DNA from: Macrostomum hystrix
Lineage: Eukaryota; Platyhelminthes; Macrostomidae
Assembly (NCBI GenBank): GCA_950097015.1
Contig: CATNEN010000001.1
Coordinates: 7,373,001 to 7,437,000 of the forward strand
Length of the DNA stretch: 64,000 bases
Direction of reading: 5' to 3'
The translations under genes were made by a program, and so were the position numbers. Of the stretch, positions 1 through 12,002 are shown one piece after another. The notes under the pieces were generated by a model. That model was given only the letters and a program-made list of their open reading frames with translations, made no database searches and was not told the DNA's origin. How positions within the stretch are numbered: position 1 is the stretch's first letter; each line of letters opens with the position of its first letter.

Positions 1-329
1 TAGTTTTAGCTTCACTTACGAGGCAATTTATTTAGTCGGGGCCTCCATAGAGATAAGATAAGCATTTTATACCTATGAGTAGAGTTGCTTGACTCCATGC
101 TTTCGCAAGTCATTCTTTGCTGGCTATTATTATTCGAACTGCAAACTAAGATATCTGTATCTATAAACCAAATATTCTTGAGACTTAACCCCCTAGCATT
201 CTTGTTTTTGCTATAGAATGAATTGACTCCGATGCGACGCGAGTTTGACAATCGCTTTTAAAAGTTCGAATCGGAATGAATTATTAGACGAAATTGCTTA
301 TTTCTTTAGAGGGAGAAATTTAGGTAAAA

Positions 330-450
330 GAGGGAAGCGGAGAGTATGAAGGGGAGAGAAGTAAGGGGAGACAAGGAAGGGGAGAGAGGGGGAAGGGTGG
401 CTGGAAGGGTAGAGAGGGAAGACGGAAAGGGAAGATAAAAAAGAAGAGAA
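330..450. other. purine-rich (GA) tract
   Basis: G/A-rich, roughly GGGGAGA-like sequence on the plus strand beyond the last recognised exon of the A1CF-like gene. No clean repeat unit. I found no convincing terminal exon of that gene in positions 1-506. Confidence 0.5.
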
Positions 451-506
451 ACATGAAATGTGAGTTTTGATTAAGCCAACAATAAACTAAATTGAAGCAA
501 TCTTAC

Positions 507-2681
507 CCTGCCTAGAAACCAGTTACTCTTGGCTCCGGTGACAGTGTCCAACAGTTCGTGAGTCTGCACCTGATAGCTAGGCGGACAGAGGCCATTCCTG
601 GCGCACAGATCGTCTAACAGCTGAGGGTAAAGATTTTGGGGGGGAAATATGCATGAGAAATATGTATGTATCTGAGAACATATTCGAATCATTTTGAGCA
701 TGTATTGATACGAGTAAGCGTTATGAAATAAAACTAGGGGAAAACACAGCACAGCAATGCAGCATGGAAAAATTCAATCAATGCTGGGATAATAATTGGG
801 GCCTAAAATGGGACTTGTGATTACAAGTAAAGCGCGCAATGAAAGCTAACTAATATGCGTCACACAGGCTGTTTGTGGTGGCTAGTGGAATGCAGTGTTT
901 CTAAATTTGTTTGCGAGATTGCTTTTTGTCGCTGGTTGTGAAGCTGGTTGTGAAGCTGGTTGTGAAATTAGTTGTGAAGCTGGTTGTGAAGCTGGTTGTG
1001 AAATTAGTTGTGAAGCTGGTTGTGAAGCTCGTTATGAAGCTGGTTGTGAAGTTGGTTGTGAAGCTGGTTGTGAAATTAGTTGTGAAGCTGGTTGTGAAGC
1101 TCGTTATGAAGCTGGTTGTGAAGTTGGTTGTGAAGCTGGTTGTGAAGCTGGTTGTGAAGCTGGTTGTGAAGTTGGTTGCGAAGTTGGTTGTGGAGTTGGT
1201 TGTGAAGCTGGTTGTGAAGCTCGTTATGAAGCTGGTTGTGAAGTTGGTTGTGAAGCTGGTTGTGAAGCTGGTTGTGAAGTTGGTTGTGAAGCTGGTTGTG
1301 GAGTTGGTTGTATAGTTGGTTGTGAAGTTGGTTGTGAAAATAGTTGTCAAGCTGGTTGTGAAGCGGGATTACGAAGTTGGTTGTGAAGCTGGCTGTGAAG
1401 CTGGTTGTGAAGTTGGTTGTGAAATTAGTTGTGAAGCTGGTTGTGAAGCTGGCTGTGAAGCTGGTTGTGAAGCTAGTTGTGAAGTTGGTTATAAAGCTGG
1501 CTGTGAAGCTGGCTGTGAAGCTAGTTGTGAAGCTGGTTGTGAAGTTGGTCGTGACATTTCTGATTCAATCTTCGAGCTTGTGAAGTTTAAATGCTAGAGC
1601 TAGATTAGAATCAAAAGCGGACGCACTGCTTGCACAGGGTAGTTCATATGCAGTGATTGCGCGAGCAATTAAGTACTACACACGCATTATATATATAGGC
1701 CCACAAAACTGTTCAGCAATGAAATGAATATCATAGTCAGTTTAATCAATCCAGTGAATTTGCTACGAATCGAAGTTGAGAATTAATCAATATAATAATC
1801 AGGAGGCATAGTGCTCAGTGCTGTGAGTTGTGTTCCTGCTGGGCTTAGTACACCAAGGTTGAAAGCATAAAAAATCAATAGGTTACTAATATAAGCTCAC
1901 TACAGCTACAATTATGAGCGCGACAAACCTCAATTTTAGGATCGCTCCTTCGATTCATCTGAACAAATATAACAAAAGAATAAAAAACATACATTTGGTT
2001 ATCCGTTTTCGCTGCCACAGAATCATTGATAGTAATAAAAGTATTATAAAGTGTTCACAATTTGTGAATGTGTTTCATCAAGTTTCTGTTAGCATGGAAA
2101 ACAAAGCAACCAATTATTCTATTGGACGCAATCAATAGAATAAATCTATAAATATTTCATGTACCATCAATGTACATTATTTGACTGCATTGAGTGTCAA
2201 TTAACAAATGTATCAATAAAAATTTTAATTTCATGGTCTGTTAAACAATCTTTGTCTGAAAACCAAATTTTCTTTTAATTTGCGAAACAAATGACGATAG
2301 CCAAAAAAATCCGAAAATTGACTTAATTAAATGCATACTTTAACTCTTTTTATTAATCATTCAAACGAATGATTGAATTATGAATTGAGAAATTATTGAA
2401 ACAACATCAATTTATAAATTATTAAGATTGAAACACTGATAATTTCACTTTTTTCTGGTCACCTCGAGACACACAGCTCAACATGTCGCATCATGCTGCT
2501 GCTGCCGCTGCTGCTGAATGGCTAATTAGCCAATCAATCACTAATTGAACTTTGCTCAAAACGTGACCAACTGTGTTTGGGCAATGCCTACCCTAGAAAT
2601 TAAAGTAAATTTTAAAAAGTTGGTATTACAAAAGTTTCTAAACAAAGGAAACCATTTTCAAACATGAGGAAACTAGACCTC

Positions 2682-2717
<36 letters not shown>

Positions 2718-5700
2718 GTTAATAATAATAACTGCAGGAGGGCTGCGGGTTCTGCCCATTCCACTGACTCCTGAACACAAGCACACAGATACTGTACGCA
2801 GGCAAACGCTCACACAGGTGTGTGTACATCTGCCCTGACTTTCTCATCGTCAGGTGGTGTACACTCTAACTGTGCCTTGGAGGTTGGCCCTCAAGGGCGC
2901 AAATTGCACGGCAAGCCTCCAAGCCTTCTCTCCGCGGCTGCGCCCCAAATGAATGTGGCCTCGCCGCGGAATCGAGCTCAGGGACCTTGGCGTGAGAGGC
3001 AAACGTGTTAACCGCTCTGCCACCGACCCCCTAAACTGACCTCAATTGGGCATTCATGATTCCGAATCGTAAATAAAAAATTCAAATAGTAACTAGCGCC
3101 AGGCTTCGGACTGCTGACTGAGTATGAGGTCAGGAGTTCGAATCTCCTGTCCTTCAACAGGACACTTAACTTGATTTACGCCTCTGTACATTCAGCTGTA
3201 AAACGGGAAACAGCATTAGCTGGAGTAGAAATTTGGGTGGGCGTTGCGGCCGACCCCCAGCCCTATAGTCCATGGACTGAACACACGTACACAGGATTTG
3301 CAATAGCTGGGGCTTTGCTATACTGGCTGTACATCCGTCCTAACTAGATTAGTTTTTATTTCTTATTCTTATTTTTATCTAACAAATCAAGCTTCGCATG
3401 CTAATGGACAATAATGATAAGTAGCTGTACATTGGACTCTTAGATAAATAAAGGCATGATAAATAAGAATTTTCATTATTTTATATATGTGGGAGATTTT
3501 ATACGCAAAGAAATGATCTTCATCATTGGAACATGCTTTTTATTATCCGAATAGAAGTTAAGAGTAAAATGTGCCCTGTCTTAAGCAAGCAGGTAGGCTA
3601 TTGAATTCTTATTCAACTTATTGGACCGAAGAATGCTCAAATAATTGCTCACTTTTGCATGCCGAGTTTTATTATTGGTATGAAAACGGAAAATATACGC
3701 GAAAACCTTTTTACTGGTTGTCAACTGGTTGTCATGTTGTTACTAAATATTTATTTCGTAAAACCACAAATTAGCTCACCTCAGTGTGGGGCTTTTTATC
3801 CCTCAGGTAGCCTGGGATATTGTTGCCGCCGCGAAGGCTCCCGGCGGAGCGACTGCCGGCAGCGTTGCGCAACACTCGACCCCGATAGACCTGACCCCTG
3901 ACGGGACTGTCGGGACGGATTAGGGCCGCTCCGGCGAGCTGCTGCTGCTGCTGCTGCTGTTGCTGTTGTAGCAGTCTGGGGTAATGTTAAAAGTTTGTTA
4001 ACATTATTAATAATTGCAGGAGGGCTGCGGGCAATGGCACATCATTTTGGTGACACTAGACCCGCAGCCAGCGAGTAGACTATTCTGCTCATTCCGCTGA
4101 CTTCTGAGCACATACTCACACAGGTGTGTATATCTGCCCTGACCTTTTAATCCCTTAAAGATTTAGATTGCGCAACAAGCTCCCCAAGCTTTAACTACGC
4201 GGCTGCGCCCTGAACTAATGTAGTTTCGCTGCGGAATCGAGCCCAGGGACCTTGGCGTGAGAGACAAACACGTCAAATTCCTCTGACCTGTCACCCATTT
4301 GTACAAGGTAGTACGAGTACATTACGATTTTTATTTTAAATGGTGCTGATTTAAATTCATTCGTACGATTCACAATAGATTGTACATTTATTATCCCATA
4401 TTTTACAGAATGATTTCTTTTCCATATCTCAATTCCTTTATTATCATCGTAACAACGAAAAATTATATTTTTTGCCCCGACATCGAAGCTCTTGACTTAT
4501 AAACCTGAGAGAGATCTAGAGTTCGAATCTGGGACAGACAAAGTGTCTGAGAGTGTAATAACATCTTAATTCTTCAAGCACTTGGCTTAAAAAATCGGCT
4601 AATTTGTTGCGTCCGGCGTTTTGCCGCCTCTTGTTTCCAGTCTTTGCTGTTGCCTGTTCGATCGATACATTTTGGTGCGACGCAGAAGTAAAAAAAACAT
4701 GACCAAGTATAGAAGAATCAGGCTTAAGAAGTAGGCCGTCCACATGGAGTTATAGAGGGCTTGGATATAAGAACAGGTGTATATTATACTATTATAGTGA
4801 GTCTATGTTCTGCTGCGAGTGAAAGTGCGAACAGCATTTCTCATTTTGCGACACACCGCGGGGCAGAAAAAAAAAGAGCCAGAGAAAGAGAGAAGCGCAA
4901 TGAGCAAGAAAGAGACTGAAAAGGCGCAGCAAAAGGCCACCAGAAAAGAAGAAGACTCGAATACCTGGGCCGGGTGGTTAGTATTAGTTTAGGTCTAAAT
5001 TAGTGTGCTAATTTTATGCTAAAAACATGCGCCTTTTATAGAAAGAAAATGACTATAGAGCTTGTGCGACTGCGATAAGGAGACTCTGATCCGAGGGTTG
5101 TGGAAGAGGTAATTTAGAAGGCTTAACCAGCCAAAAGCAAAGCAACAACGTAGAAAAGAGTGTGTTAATTCGAGAAATTTGTCTCCGAAAGAGAATCTAA
5201 AGAAAGGAATAAGGGCCATGTTCAATGCCAGCATAGCAATCACCTGATATCTTAATACCTATATCGGTGTGTGTGCATGTTTATATTATAAATATTCAAG
5301 GATAGCTAGATTAAAGAACCAGAAAGGTTACAAGTTACACAAGAGCAATGGTCAGTCATTCAACAAGACAGAAGCAAACAAAAATCTATCCAACCCAGTC
5401 CTACCTGTATATTTAGTTTCAAAAGGTAGTGCGCTAACGAATTTCTCGATTACTTAAAGAATGTCTTTAATTTCTTCTTCTATAGGAAGGAGTAACCATG
5501 AAATGAAAACTGATAGGATAAGACCAGTCACATTAGAAATGCGTATATGATAATATTAAACTAGGGTTCATGCGACACGAATTTCTTGTTGCCTCTACTG
5601 AGCTTGTCTTCTGTTGAAGATAATACACTCACTGCATTGATTACTGGCATGCATTAATTAATTGTACAACTTCCGGTGCTACTTTACAATGGGGTCAATT

Positions 5701-8700
5701 CTTCCTCTGTAAAACCTGCCGGAGGTTTGATAGGCTAAGATATGCAAGAAATTTTATCTACTACTAGAGCTATTCTTATTAGTCAGAAGATTTGAAATTG
5801 TGACGTTCGCATATTTGAAAGCTGCGATGATATCACTACAATGCTATGCTACAATGCAGAACACACATGTGACACAAGTATTTGAATTCATTGTTTACTC
5901 CTAAAATTGTTCAGAAGGCTGCCAAAACTGAAAGAGCATTGTATAAACAATGACGCTTAGTATCTGATGCATAAATAACTAGCAGCTAAGCTGGTTCTGT
6001 ATAGGTTAGACTTAAAATTGATTTTCCTGCCAAAATTTTATACTGCTTTAGGAGTTCTAGAAAATACTAGAGTATTTTTATATAGGTCGATAAGACGAGT
6101 TGTTGTATTATTTTACTGTAAAAAAATCAACTGTACCTTACGTACGCCCCGCTGTACAGTTTTCAGATTTCACTCCCACGTTCTCACTCTAGACTCTCAC
6201 GTTCTCAATCTAGACTCTCACTTTCTCACTCTAGACTCTCACTTTCTCACTCTAGACTCTCACTTTCTCATTCTAGACTCTCACTTTCTCACTCTAGACT
6301 CTCACTTTCTCATTCTAGACTCTCACTTTCTCATTCTAGACTCTCACTTTCTCATTCTAGACTCTCACTTTCTCATTCTAGACTCTCACTTTCTCAATCT
6401 AGACTCTCACGTTCTCAATCTAGACTCTCACTTTCTCAATCTAGACTCTCACGTTCTCAATCTAGACTCTCACTTTCTCATTCTAGACTCTTACTTTCTC
6501 ACTCTAGAACAGGGGTCGGAAAACTCCGGCCCGCGGGCCAGATGCGGCCCTTGAAACTCCCAAATCCGGCCCGTTGCTCCTTCCGACACCTACAGTATCC
6601 TGTTTTATCTTTCCCCTGTCTCATCTATCCTGTCTCTCATCTCTCCTGTCTCTCATCTCTCCTGTGTCTCATCTCTACTTGGTCTCGTCTCTCCTGTGTC
6701 TCATTTCTAGTGTGTCTTATCTATTCTGTCTCAACTCTCCCCCCTATCTCATATTTCTACAGTCAATGCGGCCCGCTGTCGTCTTTTAGGTTCTCTCTTT
6801 GGCCCGCTAGCTAGTAAGTTTGCCGACCCCTGCTCTAGACTCTCACTTTCTCATTCTAGACTCTCACTTTCTCATTCTAGACTCTCACTTTCTCATTCTA
6901 GACTCTCACTTTCTCATTCTAGACTCTCACTTTCTCATTCTAGACTCTCACTTTCTTATTCTAGACTCTCACTTTCTCATTCTAGACTCTCACTTTCTCA
7001 TTCTAGACTCTCACTTTCTCATTCTAGACTCTCACTTTCTCATTCTAGACTCTCACTTTCTCAATCTAGAATCGCCCTTTATCCCTCTTTGAAAATATCG
7101 AACTCTTTCAAATTCTCGATTCCAAAAAGCCAAACGAACAGCACGGAAATAGCTAAGGCAGAGGAGAAATAAAGTACTGAAGAAGATCGCTCACCCGGGT
7201 GAAAGAGCGCCCGACTGTTGCTGAGCAGCGGCGGCTGCGGCCGCGGCAGCTGCGGCCATATTGAATCCTTGGGCAGCGATCAGCTGATCGAATGGATGAC
7301 CGAGCATGCCGTAGATTAGAGGAGGCCCCTGCGGCGGCACAGCTTGCTGTCCGTTGGCCATCGCCGCGGCCATGGCTGCCGCCGCTGCTGCTGCGGCGGC
7401 AGCAGCAGCAGACGACTTCTGACCACCGGGAGTCAGCGGCGATAAAACTCCTGCCTGGCCAGTCTTGGCGCGGCCATTCTCGCCAGCCTTATCAGCCGGC
7501 TTGGCTAGGGAGACTTCAACTCGAGAGCCTTCGATTTCTGTGTCTGCAAAGTTTGGCATCGGACATTTGGATGAGGGAATGGTCAGAAGGGAGATGACAG
7601 GTTCGAGAGGGGGGATAAAATAGTAATTAAGGAGATAGGAGATCAGGAGATCAGGGAGGACATAGAAGAGAGTTGATGCGAGATGGGAGTTATGAGATGG
7701 AAGTTGGTAGATAGGAGATCTAAGTTTAAAGAGGAAAGAGGGAAAGGGGATATGAGAGAGGAGAGATGGGAGAGGGGAGATGGAAGCAAGAGAGGGGAGA
7801 TGAAAGGGGGGAGAGGGGAGATGGAAGCGGGAGAGGGGAGATGGAAGCGGGAGAGGGGAGATGAAAGCGGGAGAGGGGAGATGAAAGCGGGAGAGGGGAG
7901 ATGGAAGCGGGAGAGGGGAGATGGAAGCGGGAGAGGGGAGATGGAAGCGGGAGAGGGGAGATGAAAGCGGGAGAGGGGAGATGAAAGGGGGAGAGGGGAG
8001 GGAGAGAAGAGTGGCGAGTTGGGACAGCGAAAGGTGACGTTAGATGGGAGAAAGGATATGGACGAGAGGAGATGTAAGATTTGAAGATAATATTAAAGAA
8101 TTAAGTTCAAGTTTACTCACCGTCCATTTTTTCCAGAGCGGCGAGGGCGTCGGCCCGCTCTCTGAAGTGCACAAAGGCGTAATCGCGAATTTTCTTCACT
8201 CGTTCGATACAGTCGCTGCCACCGCTGGCTGCCTGGGCGAATATTTCGCGAAGGTGCTCCTCGGATGTGGTCAGCATCAGGTTGCGAACGTACAGTATTT
8301 TTACCTTTTAGAATGAGAGAACAATTAGGATATTAGGAAGGAAAGAAAAATATAAGCGGTAACGTGACAATTTCGCCTAATAATTACCAATTCACCTAAT
8401 TCACGATTCACTTAATAATTCCCGACTCACCGATGCATCTCACAGGGCGTGCATGAAGAGATGAAAGGTTAATAATATGGACCCTCAACAAACCTTAGAC
8501 ATGACGTCCTCGTCGACTTCCCGTTCGGGTTCGGCCCAATCCACCGCAATCTGATGGCCCCACAGTTGAATTCGGCCCGGAATAAGTTTCCGCCTGGCCA
8601 TAGCGGCCGCTTTGTGATGCTCGTATTCAACAAAGGCGAAGCCGCGATTTTTGCCTTTGTCAGCTGCCGACGGATAGACAATGACGTCTCTGACGCCCTC

Positions 8701-9542
8701 GGTGATTTTTTTCATCTCGGCTAAAATCTCGTGCTTAGCCTTGGTCTTCGGTATGCCACCAACGAATAGGCGACAATTATCGACACTTAAACAGACGCCA
8801 AGAGTTTTGCCTTTGCGAATCTCGTAATTATCCAATTGGTGAACGGCGCGCTTAGTGTCCTCCCGATTTGTGTAGATGCAGAAGCCGTAGCCGCGATTAG
8901 AACCGGAAAAATCCATCATTAGGCGGAACATGTAGATCCGGCCGGCCTTCTCAAAAATTGGCACTAGCTCGTCCTGTATTGAGAAAAAAAATGTTTGCGT
9001 TTGCTATTGCACCACAGCCACAGGTTCACTGTGTCATTTACCCAGTGGTTACCTAATTTGGTCATTAGGTACCCCCCACTGGTCCTACACTTTGATCATT
9101 ACCCCACTGGTCCTACATAATTGGTCATTACCTCACTAGTCCTCCAATTTGGTCATTACCCCACTGGTCTTCCAAATTCGTCATTTGCCAACGAATCCTT
9201 ATTTGTTGATCCTGACCTCCCTGGTACATAAGTGCGATGTTCAAGCTCTGTATGGCCTGTCAACTGGTTGGCTAATTAACTTGAATTCACCAGACTATTG
9301 CGTATTAAGAGTATTATTCCACCAAAGTAAGTTTTACAAGTTAAAGAAGCTTATTTAGCGATTTCCTCACCTCAAAACAGTCTCGCGGAATCTTGCCAAT
9401 GAATACTTCGCAGCCGCGATTCGGCGCAGTACCAACCCAATCTGGCGGAGGACCGTAGCGTCTCTGCCCATTCTCTTGCACTATTTGATACTTGGTGCGC
9501 TCGCACAGTTCGAGAATAGCCTCCTCTGGTGGCACAACAATT

Positions 9543-9580
<38 letters not shown>

Positions 9581-9820
9581 GTCGTAACAGACGGACGATG
9601 TTGAATTCGATTCATCGATATCGTTCGAATCCTGCTGGCTAGAGTTGGACGGATTTAAACTAGGGTCGTCCATCACACCTAACTGGTGATGCTGGTGTTC
9701 CATAACGTTGCACTGCTGCTGCTGCTGCTGCTGCTCCTGTCCCTGTGGCTGTTGCGACTGCTGATAAGCGGTCTCTAGACTGAGTGAGCCGAACCGGCTA
9801 CTTATATCGTTGTAAACCAT
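507..9820 (-). CDS. A1CF/RBM46/RBM47-like: A1CF/RBM46/RBM47-like triple-RRM RNA-binding protein (3' end off window)
   Basis: Minus-strand exons, transcript order: 9820-9371, 8973-8494, 8304-8121, 7543-7195, 3975-3780, 620-507. All joins use GT-AG and phases match, giving 591 codons before the left edge. A Gln-rich N-terminus (aa 1-95) leads into the family segment [16 protein letters not shown] (aa 111-126). Then come RRM1 (from aa ~138), RRM2 (aa ~218-300, [15 protein letters not shown] and RGFAFVEY) and RRM3 (aa ~313 on, [20 protein letters not shown]). A poly-Ala and Gln linker follows, then an Arg/Gly stretch, and finally a segment like the C-terminal double-stranded-RNA-binding fold of A1CF/RBM46 ([10 protein letters not shown]...). 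RRM similarity to A1CF/RBM47 is very strong, clearly closer than to hnRNP Q/R. The family binds RNA, acting in RNA editing cofactor roles, splicing or germline mRNA control; which role applies here is unknown. The frame stays open upstream of the ATG at 9820, so a further 5' exon is possible. Confidence 0.9.
931..1557. repeat. 12-bp minisatellite, unit GAAGCTGGTTGT
   Basis: About 50 tandem copies of a 12-bp unit with variants (GAAGTT, GAAATT, GAAGCTC). It lies in the intron between exons 5 and 6 of the A1CF-like gene. The unit length is a multiple of three, so several frames stay open and spell Cys-Glu-Ala-Gly or Val-Val-Lys-Leu repeats. These are by-products of the repeat. Confidence 0.95.
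1558..2682. other. intronic AT-rich sequence, no feature seen
   Basis: Intron of the A1CF-like gene, with short scattered ORFs only. I see no splice-flanked coding segment and no repeat unit. Confidence 0.5.
2683..3031 (-). mobile_element. SINE-A copy (tRNA-derived), internally deleted
   Basis: The minus strand starts at 3031 with a tRNA-Ser/Leu-like head (GTCGGTGGCAGAGCGGTTAA as A box; a GCTCGATTCC B box). The shared body follows (GGCGAGGCCACATTCATTTG, then CTGACGATGAGAAAGTCAGG) and the copy ends at an AAT/ATT trinucleotide tail at 2683-2733. It lacks the segment present in other copies between GGCTGCGGG and TTCTGCCC, about 50 bp bounded by complementary CTGCGGG/CCCGCAG arms. Confidence 0.85.
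3090..3345 (+). mobile_element. SINE-B copy (tRNA-derived, CAGTCCATGGACTG family)
   Basis: A B-box-like GGAGTTCGAATCTCC lies about 50 bp into the element, followed by AGGACACTTAACTTG. Near the 3' side is CGACCCCCAGCCC then AGTCCATGGACTGAAC. The same order of blocks recurs inverted at 29745-29960, which shows an interspersed family. No coding potential. Confidence 0.65.
4010..4296 (-). mobile_element. SINE-A copy, diverged head
   Basis: Same body as the other SINE-A copies in minus orientation: GCAGGAGGGCTGCGGGCAAT at the left (3' end of the element) through GGAATCGAGCCCAGGGACC (reverse of the B box). The tRNA-like head is degraded (CTCTGACCTGTCACCC). It lies just upstream (transcript sense) of exon 5 of the A1CF-like gene. 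Confidence 0.8.
4297..6171. other. intronic sequence, no gene seen
   Basis: Within the large intron between exons 4 and 5 of the A1CF-like gene. A GAGTTCGAATCTGGGA B-box-like stretch at about 4511 may be the remains of another tRNA-derived SINE head. 4860-4960 is purine-rich. Nothing else can be supported. Confidence 0.4.
6172..7070. repeat. 21-bp satellite (TCACTTTCTCATTCTAGACT-like), split by a hAT element
   Basis: Two blocks of the same 21-bp unit, 6172-6509 and 6833-7070, in the same register family and orientation, interrupted by the MITE at 6510-6832. The left block mixes CACTCTAGAC, CAATCTAGAC and CATTCTAGAC variants; the right block is nearly homogeneous. Intronic in the A1CF-like gene. 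Confidence 0.95.
6510..6832. mobile_element. non-autonomous hAT MITE
   Basis: 323-bp element with terminal inverted repeats CAGGGGTCGGAAAACT at the left and AGTTTGCCGACCCCTG at the right, followed inside the left end by the GGCCCGCGGGCC motif typical of hAT miniature elements. The 8 bp outside each end are CTCTAGAA and CTCTAGAC. That fits an 8-bp target duplication with one change, although the host satellite itself supplies CTCTAGAC. No transposase; the interior is a pyrimidine-rich CTGTCTCTCAT-like run. Confidence 0.9.
7735..8000. repeat. 20-bp GA-rich minisatellite
   Basis: About a dozen copies of GGGAGAGGGGAGATGGAAGC and variants with AAAGC, in the intron between exons 3 and 4 of the A1CF-like gene. 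Strongly purine-biased on the plus strand. Confidence 0.9.
9035..9190. repeat. short ~27-30 bp repeat, TTGGTCATTACCCCACTGGT
   Basis: Five imperfect copies in intron 1 of the A1CF-like gene, each with GGTCATTA followed by CCCACTGGTC or a near variant. Confidence 0.75.
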
Positions 9821-12002
9821 TTGTTGGCTCTGGTCTTCTTTCGTTTGGAGATCTATAGTTAGTGCGCAACCAAGGAAGAAGTTGGAGGTGGGGCGGTCTT
9901 GCTATCGGGGTAAGAAGGGGCGCCCTTCTCTCCCTCATATCTATAGCGCCTTACTTTGTAATCTCGGCGGGGTAGGTGACTTGGGGGTGCTTGAATTTGG
10001 GGCCCTGCTACACACACCCCGAAGCCACCCTAGCCGTGACCGTGCACCAATTGGACCAACCAATAACTACGAGTAAATCAAACCACAACTCCGCGATGCT
10101 TAATTGCCCAATAGAAACTAAAACAAGTATGGACGCCTCCCACAGAAACAGTGGAAGACCGGATGGCTAGGTGGGTGGGTATTTGTTGAATAATAATCTG
10201 TGACTTGGTAAGAAGTTAAGATAAGATAACGAAGCTCGGAATAGTACTCGTATGTATAAACAAGCATACATTTTCTAGCAAATTTATAGATTTAAAATTT
10301 TCAATGAGATTTCAAGGCTGTGTTAATCGAAAATGAAACTCAAAAATATAAGCAAATTACATACTGGAACTAACTAAGAAATCTCTGTTCTCTGTGGGCA
10401 ATAACAATTATTGATTTCAACTTCTCAATTGGGCTCGGGGTCAGTTGTCAGGTGTGCAGCCGACACTCGACAGTCCATGGACTGGGGGATGCCATCTAAC
10501 AAGTGTCTTACAAATGGGATTAGCTTACTTACATTAGCTTAAGCTCGAAATTTTTCATCTAAAAAAATTGCGATAATAAACTAGTCTAAATTGACCCTAA
10601 AGGAAAAGTAAAAAGTTTAGCAAATCAATCTATAAAATTGCGCAAACTTACCAGACTGGTGTATATTATTCAAAATTATTATGCAAAAGTAAACTAGACG
10701 ACTAAAATGACTATCTAAATTTGTCTGTCCTTTTCAAAAGGCAGGTGGGCGGAATCAAAAAGCAGTGCACGAACAGAGCTTGCGATTTTGAAGCCTTCGT
10801 TCTTTTAAAAGCAGTTTTTTTCTTAGCTGTTTTGGATTTCACACCCATCACTATGAATTAGGTCAGTTTCTTTTTTTCTTTCTATCTAAACCCGTTTTCG
10901 ATTGGCTGGTAAACTGCTCCAAACAGACCATAGACTTTTCCTCGTCAGCTGGAGCGGACCACAGTCTTAAAAAAAACAAGACCTGTTAAAACTAGATGCA
11001 AAGAAAGTGATAGTGGGGTGGTGGGCTAAGGGAAGGAAATTATCGATTTTTTTGTTAACCCTCGCGATAAGGCTTTGAAAGCTGAATGGGGAGGGGGTAA
11101 AACTCGAAGGTGTTAAGCTAGACTTTAGCTGCGTGTGTAAAGTGGAACGGGGCTTAACACATTTCAGCACATCATAAAAAACGGCTTGTCTAACTAAAAT
11201 TGTCTACCCTTCAAAACGATAATATTGAACTTTAATCTGTTATCAGTTGGTAGCGAATGTCATTCATATTAGCTGGTTAGGGCTTAGGGGCCTAATTAAA
11301 ATAATTACAATTAGTATCCCCTTTGCTAGTGCTGATAGCCTATTCTAACTTGCTATACTATATTTCATTTCATTATTAATAAAATCAAAATAGAAAATTT
11401 ACCGTCTGGCACAGTTTGGCGTCTCAAAGAAGTCAACTTTAGAACTGTTTTATCGTTGCTTTGTCTTGTAGAAATTTCAACCTGATGCTGTGCAGAGTGG
11501 TAACGACATCTGAGATTTATGTACCTCTAATATGAAGAGTGAATACGAATAAATAGATCTTGCTATACGTTGCCAGGCTCGTCTACATGTATATAAGCCC
11601 CTTAAAGCGACTATTTGTATCTGCATTGCGTACATCTCAGCTTAAGCAAACTCATTCCCGCTTCATTATAATGCGGCCACATTCCGTCGGTGTGCGGGCA
11701 TGTTATTTTTAACTTTCACTGAAAGTTTAATTAAGATTATGACTTTTCGTTCCGGCCATTTACTGACAATCGTTTACTTAAACCAAGAGCGCTTTCGCTC
11801 CAGAATGAAATGCAGTACACGAATACACTTGCTAAAGAGACGAATATGGAATATTAATTGTGTGTGCTGCGTGTGAAATGTATGCAGTGTGCAATTCCTT
11901 GGCTTATTAACTGTACATCATGTCTATTCTAGATTATATAAACTTGGGATAGATAAAGTAAGAGAGAACACAATCCATGGTTCAAATAGGGAGAAATGAC
12001 AG
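9821..12002. other. intergenic 5' flank of the A1CF-like gene
   Basis: About 2.2 kb with no recognised gene. A partial SINE-B copy lies near 10430-10520 (see separate entry). I cannot identify a promoter from sequence alone. Confidence 0.4.
10430..10520 (-). mobile_element. SINE-B fragment with CAGTCCATGGACTG
   Basis: The minus strand reads AAGACACTTGTTAGATGGCA, then CCCCCAGTCCATGGACTG, then a GCACACCTGAC region. This is the same block order as the SINE-B copies at 3.1 and 29.8 kb, but truncated. No head is recognisable. Confidence 0.5.

Noticed and set aside
7195-9820. hnRNP Q/R (SYNCRIP) identity for the triple-RRM gene
   Set aside because: RRM1-RRM3 and the [15 protein letters not shown] and ILYVRNLML segments fit A1CF/RBM46/RBM47 much better, and a dsRBD-like exon follows.
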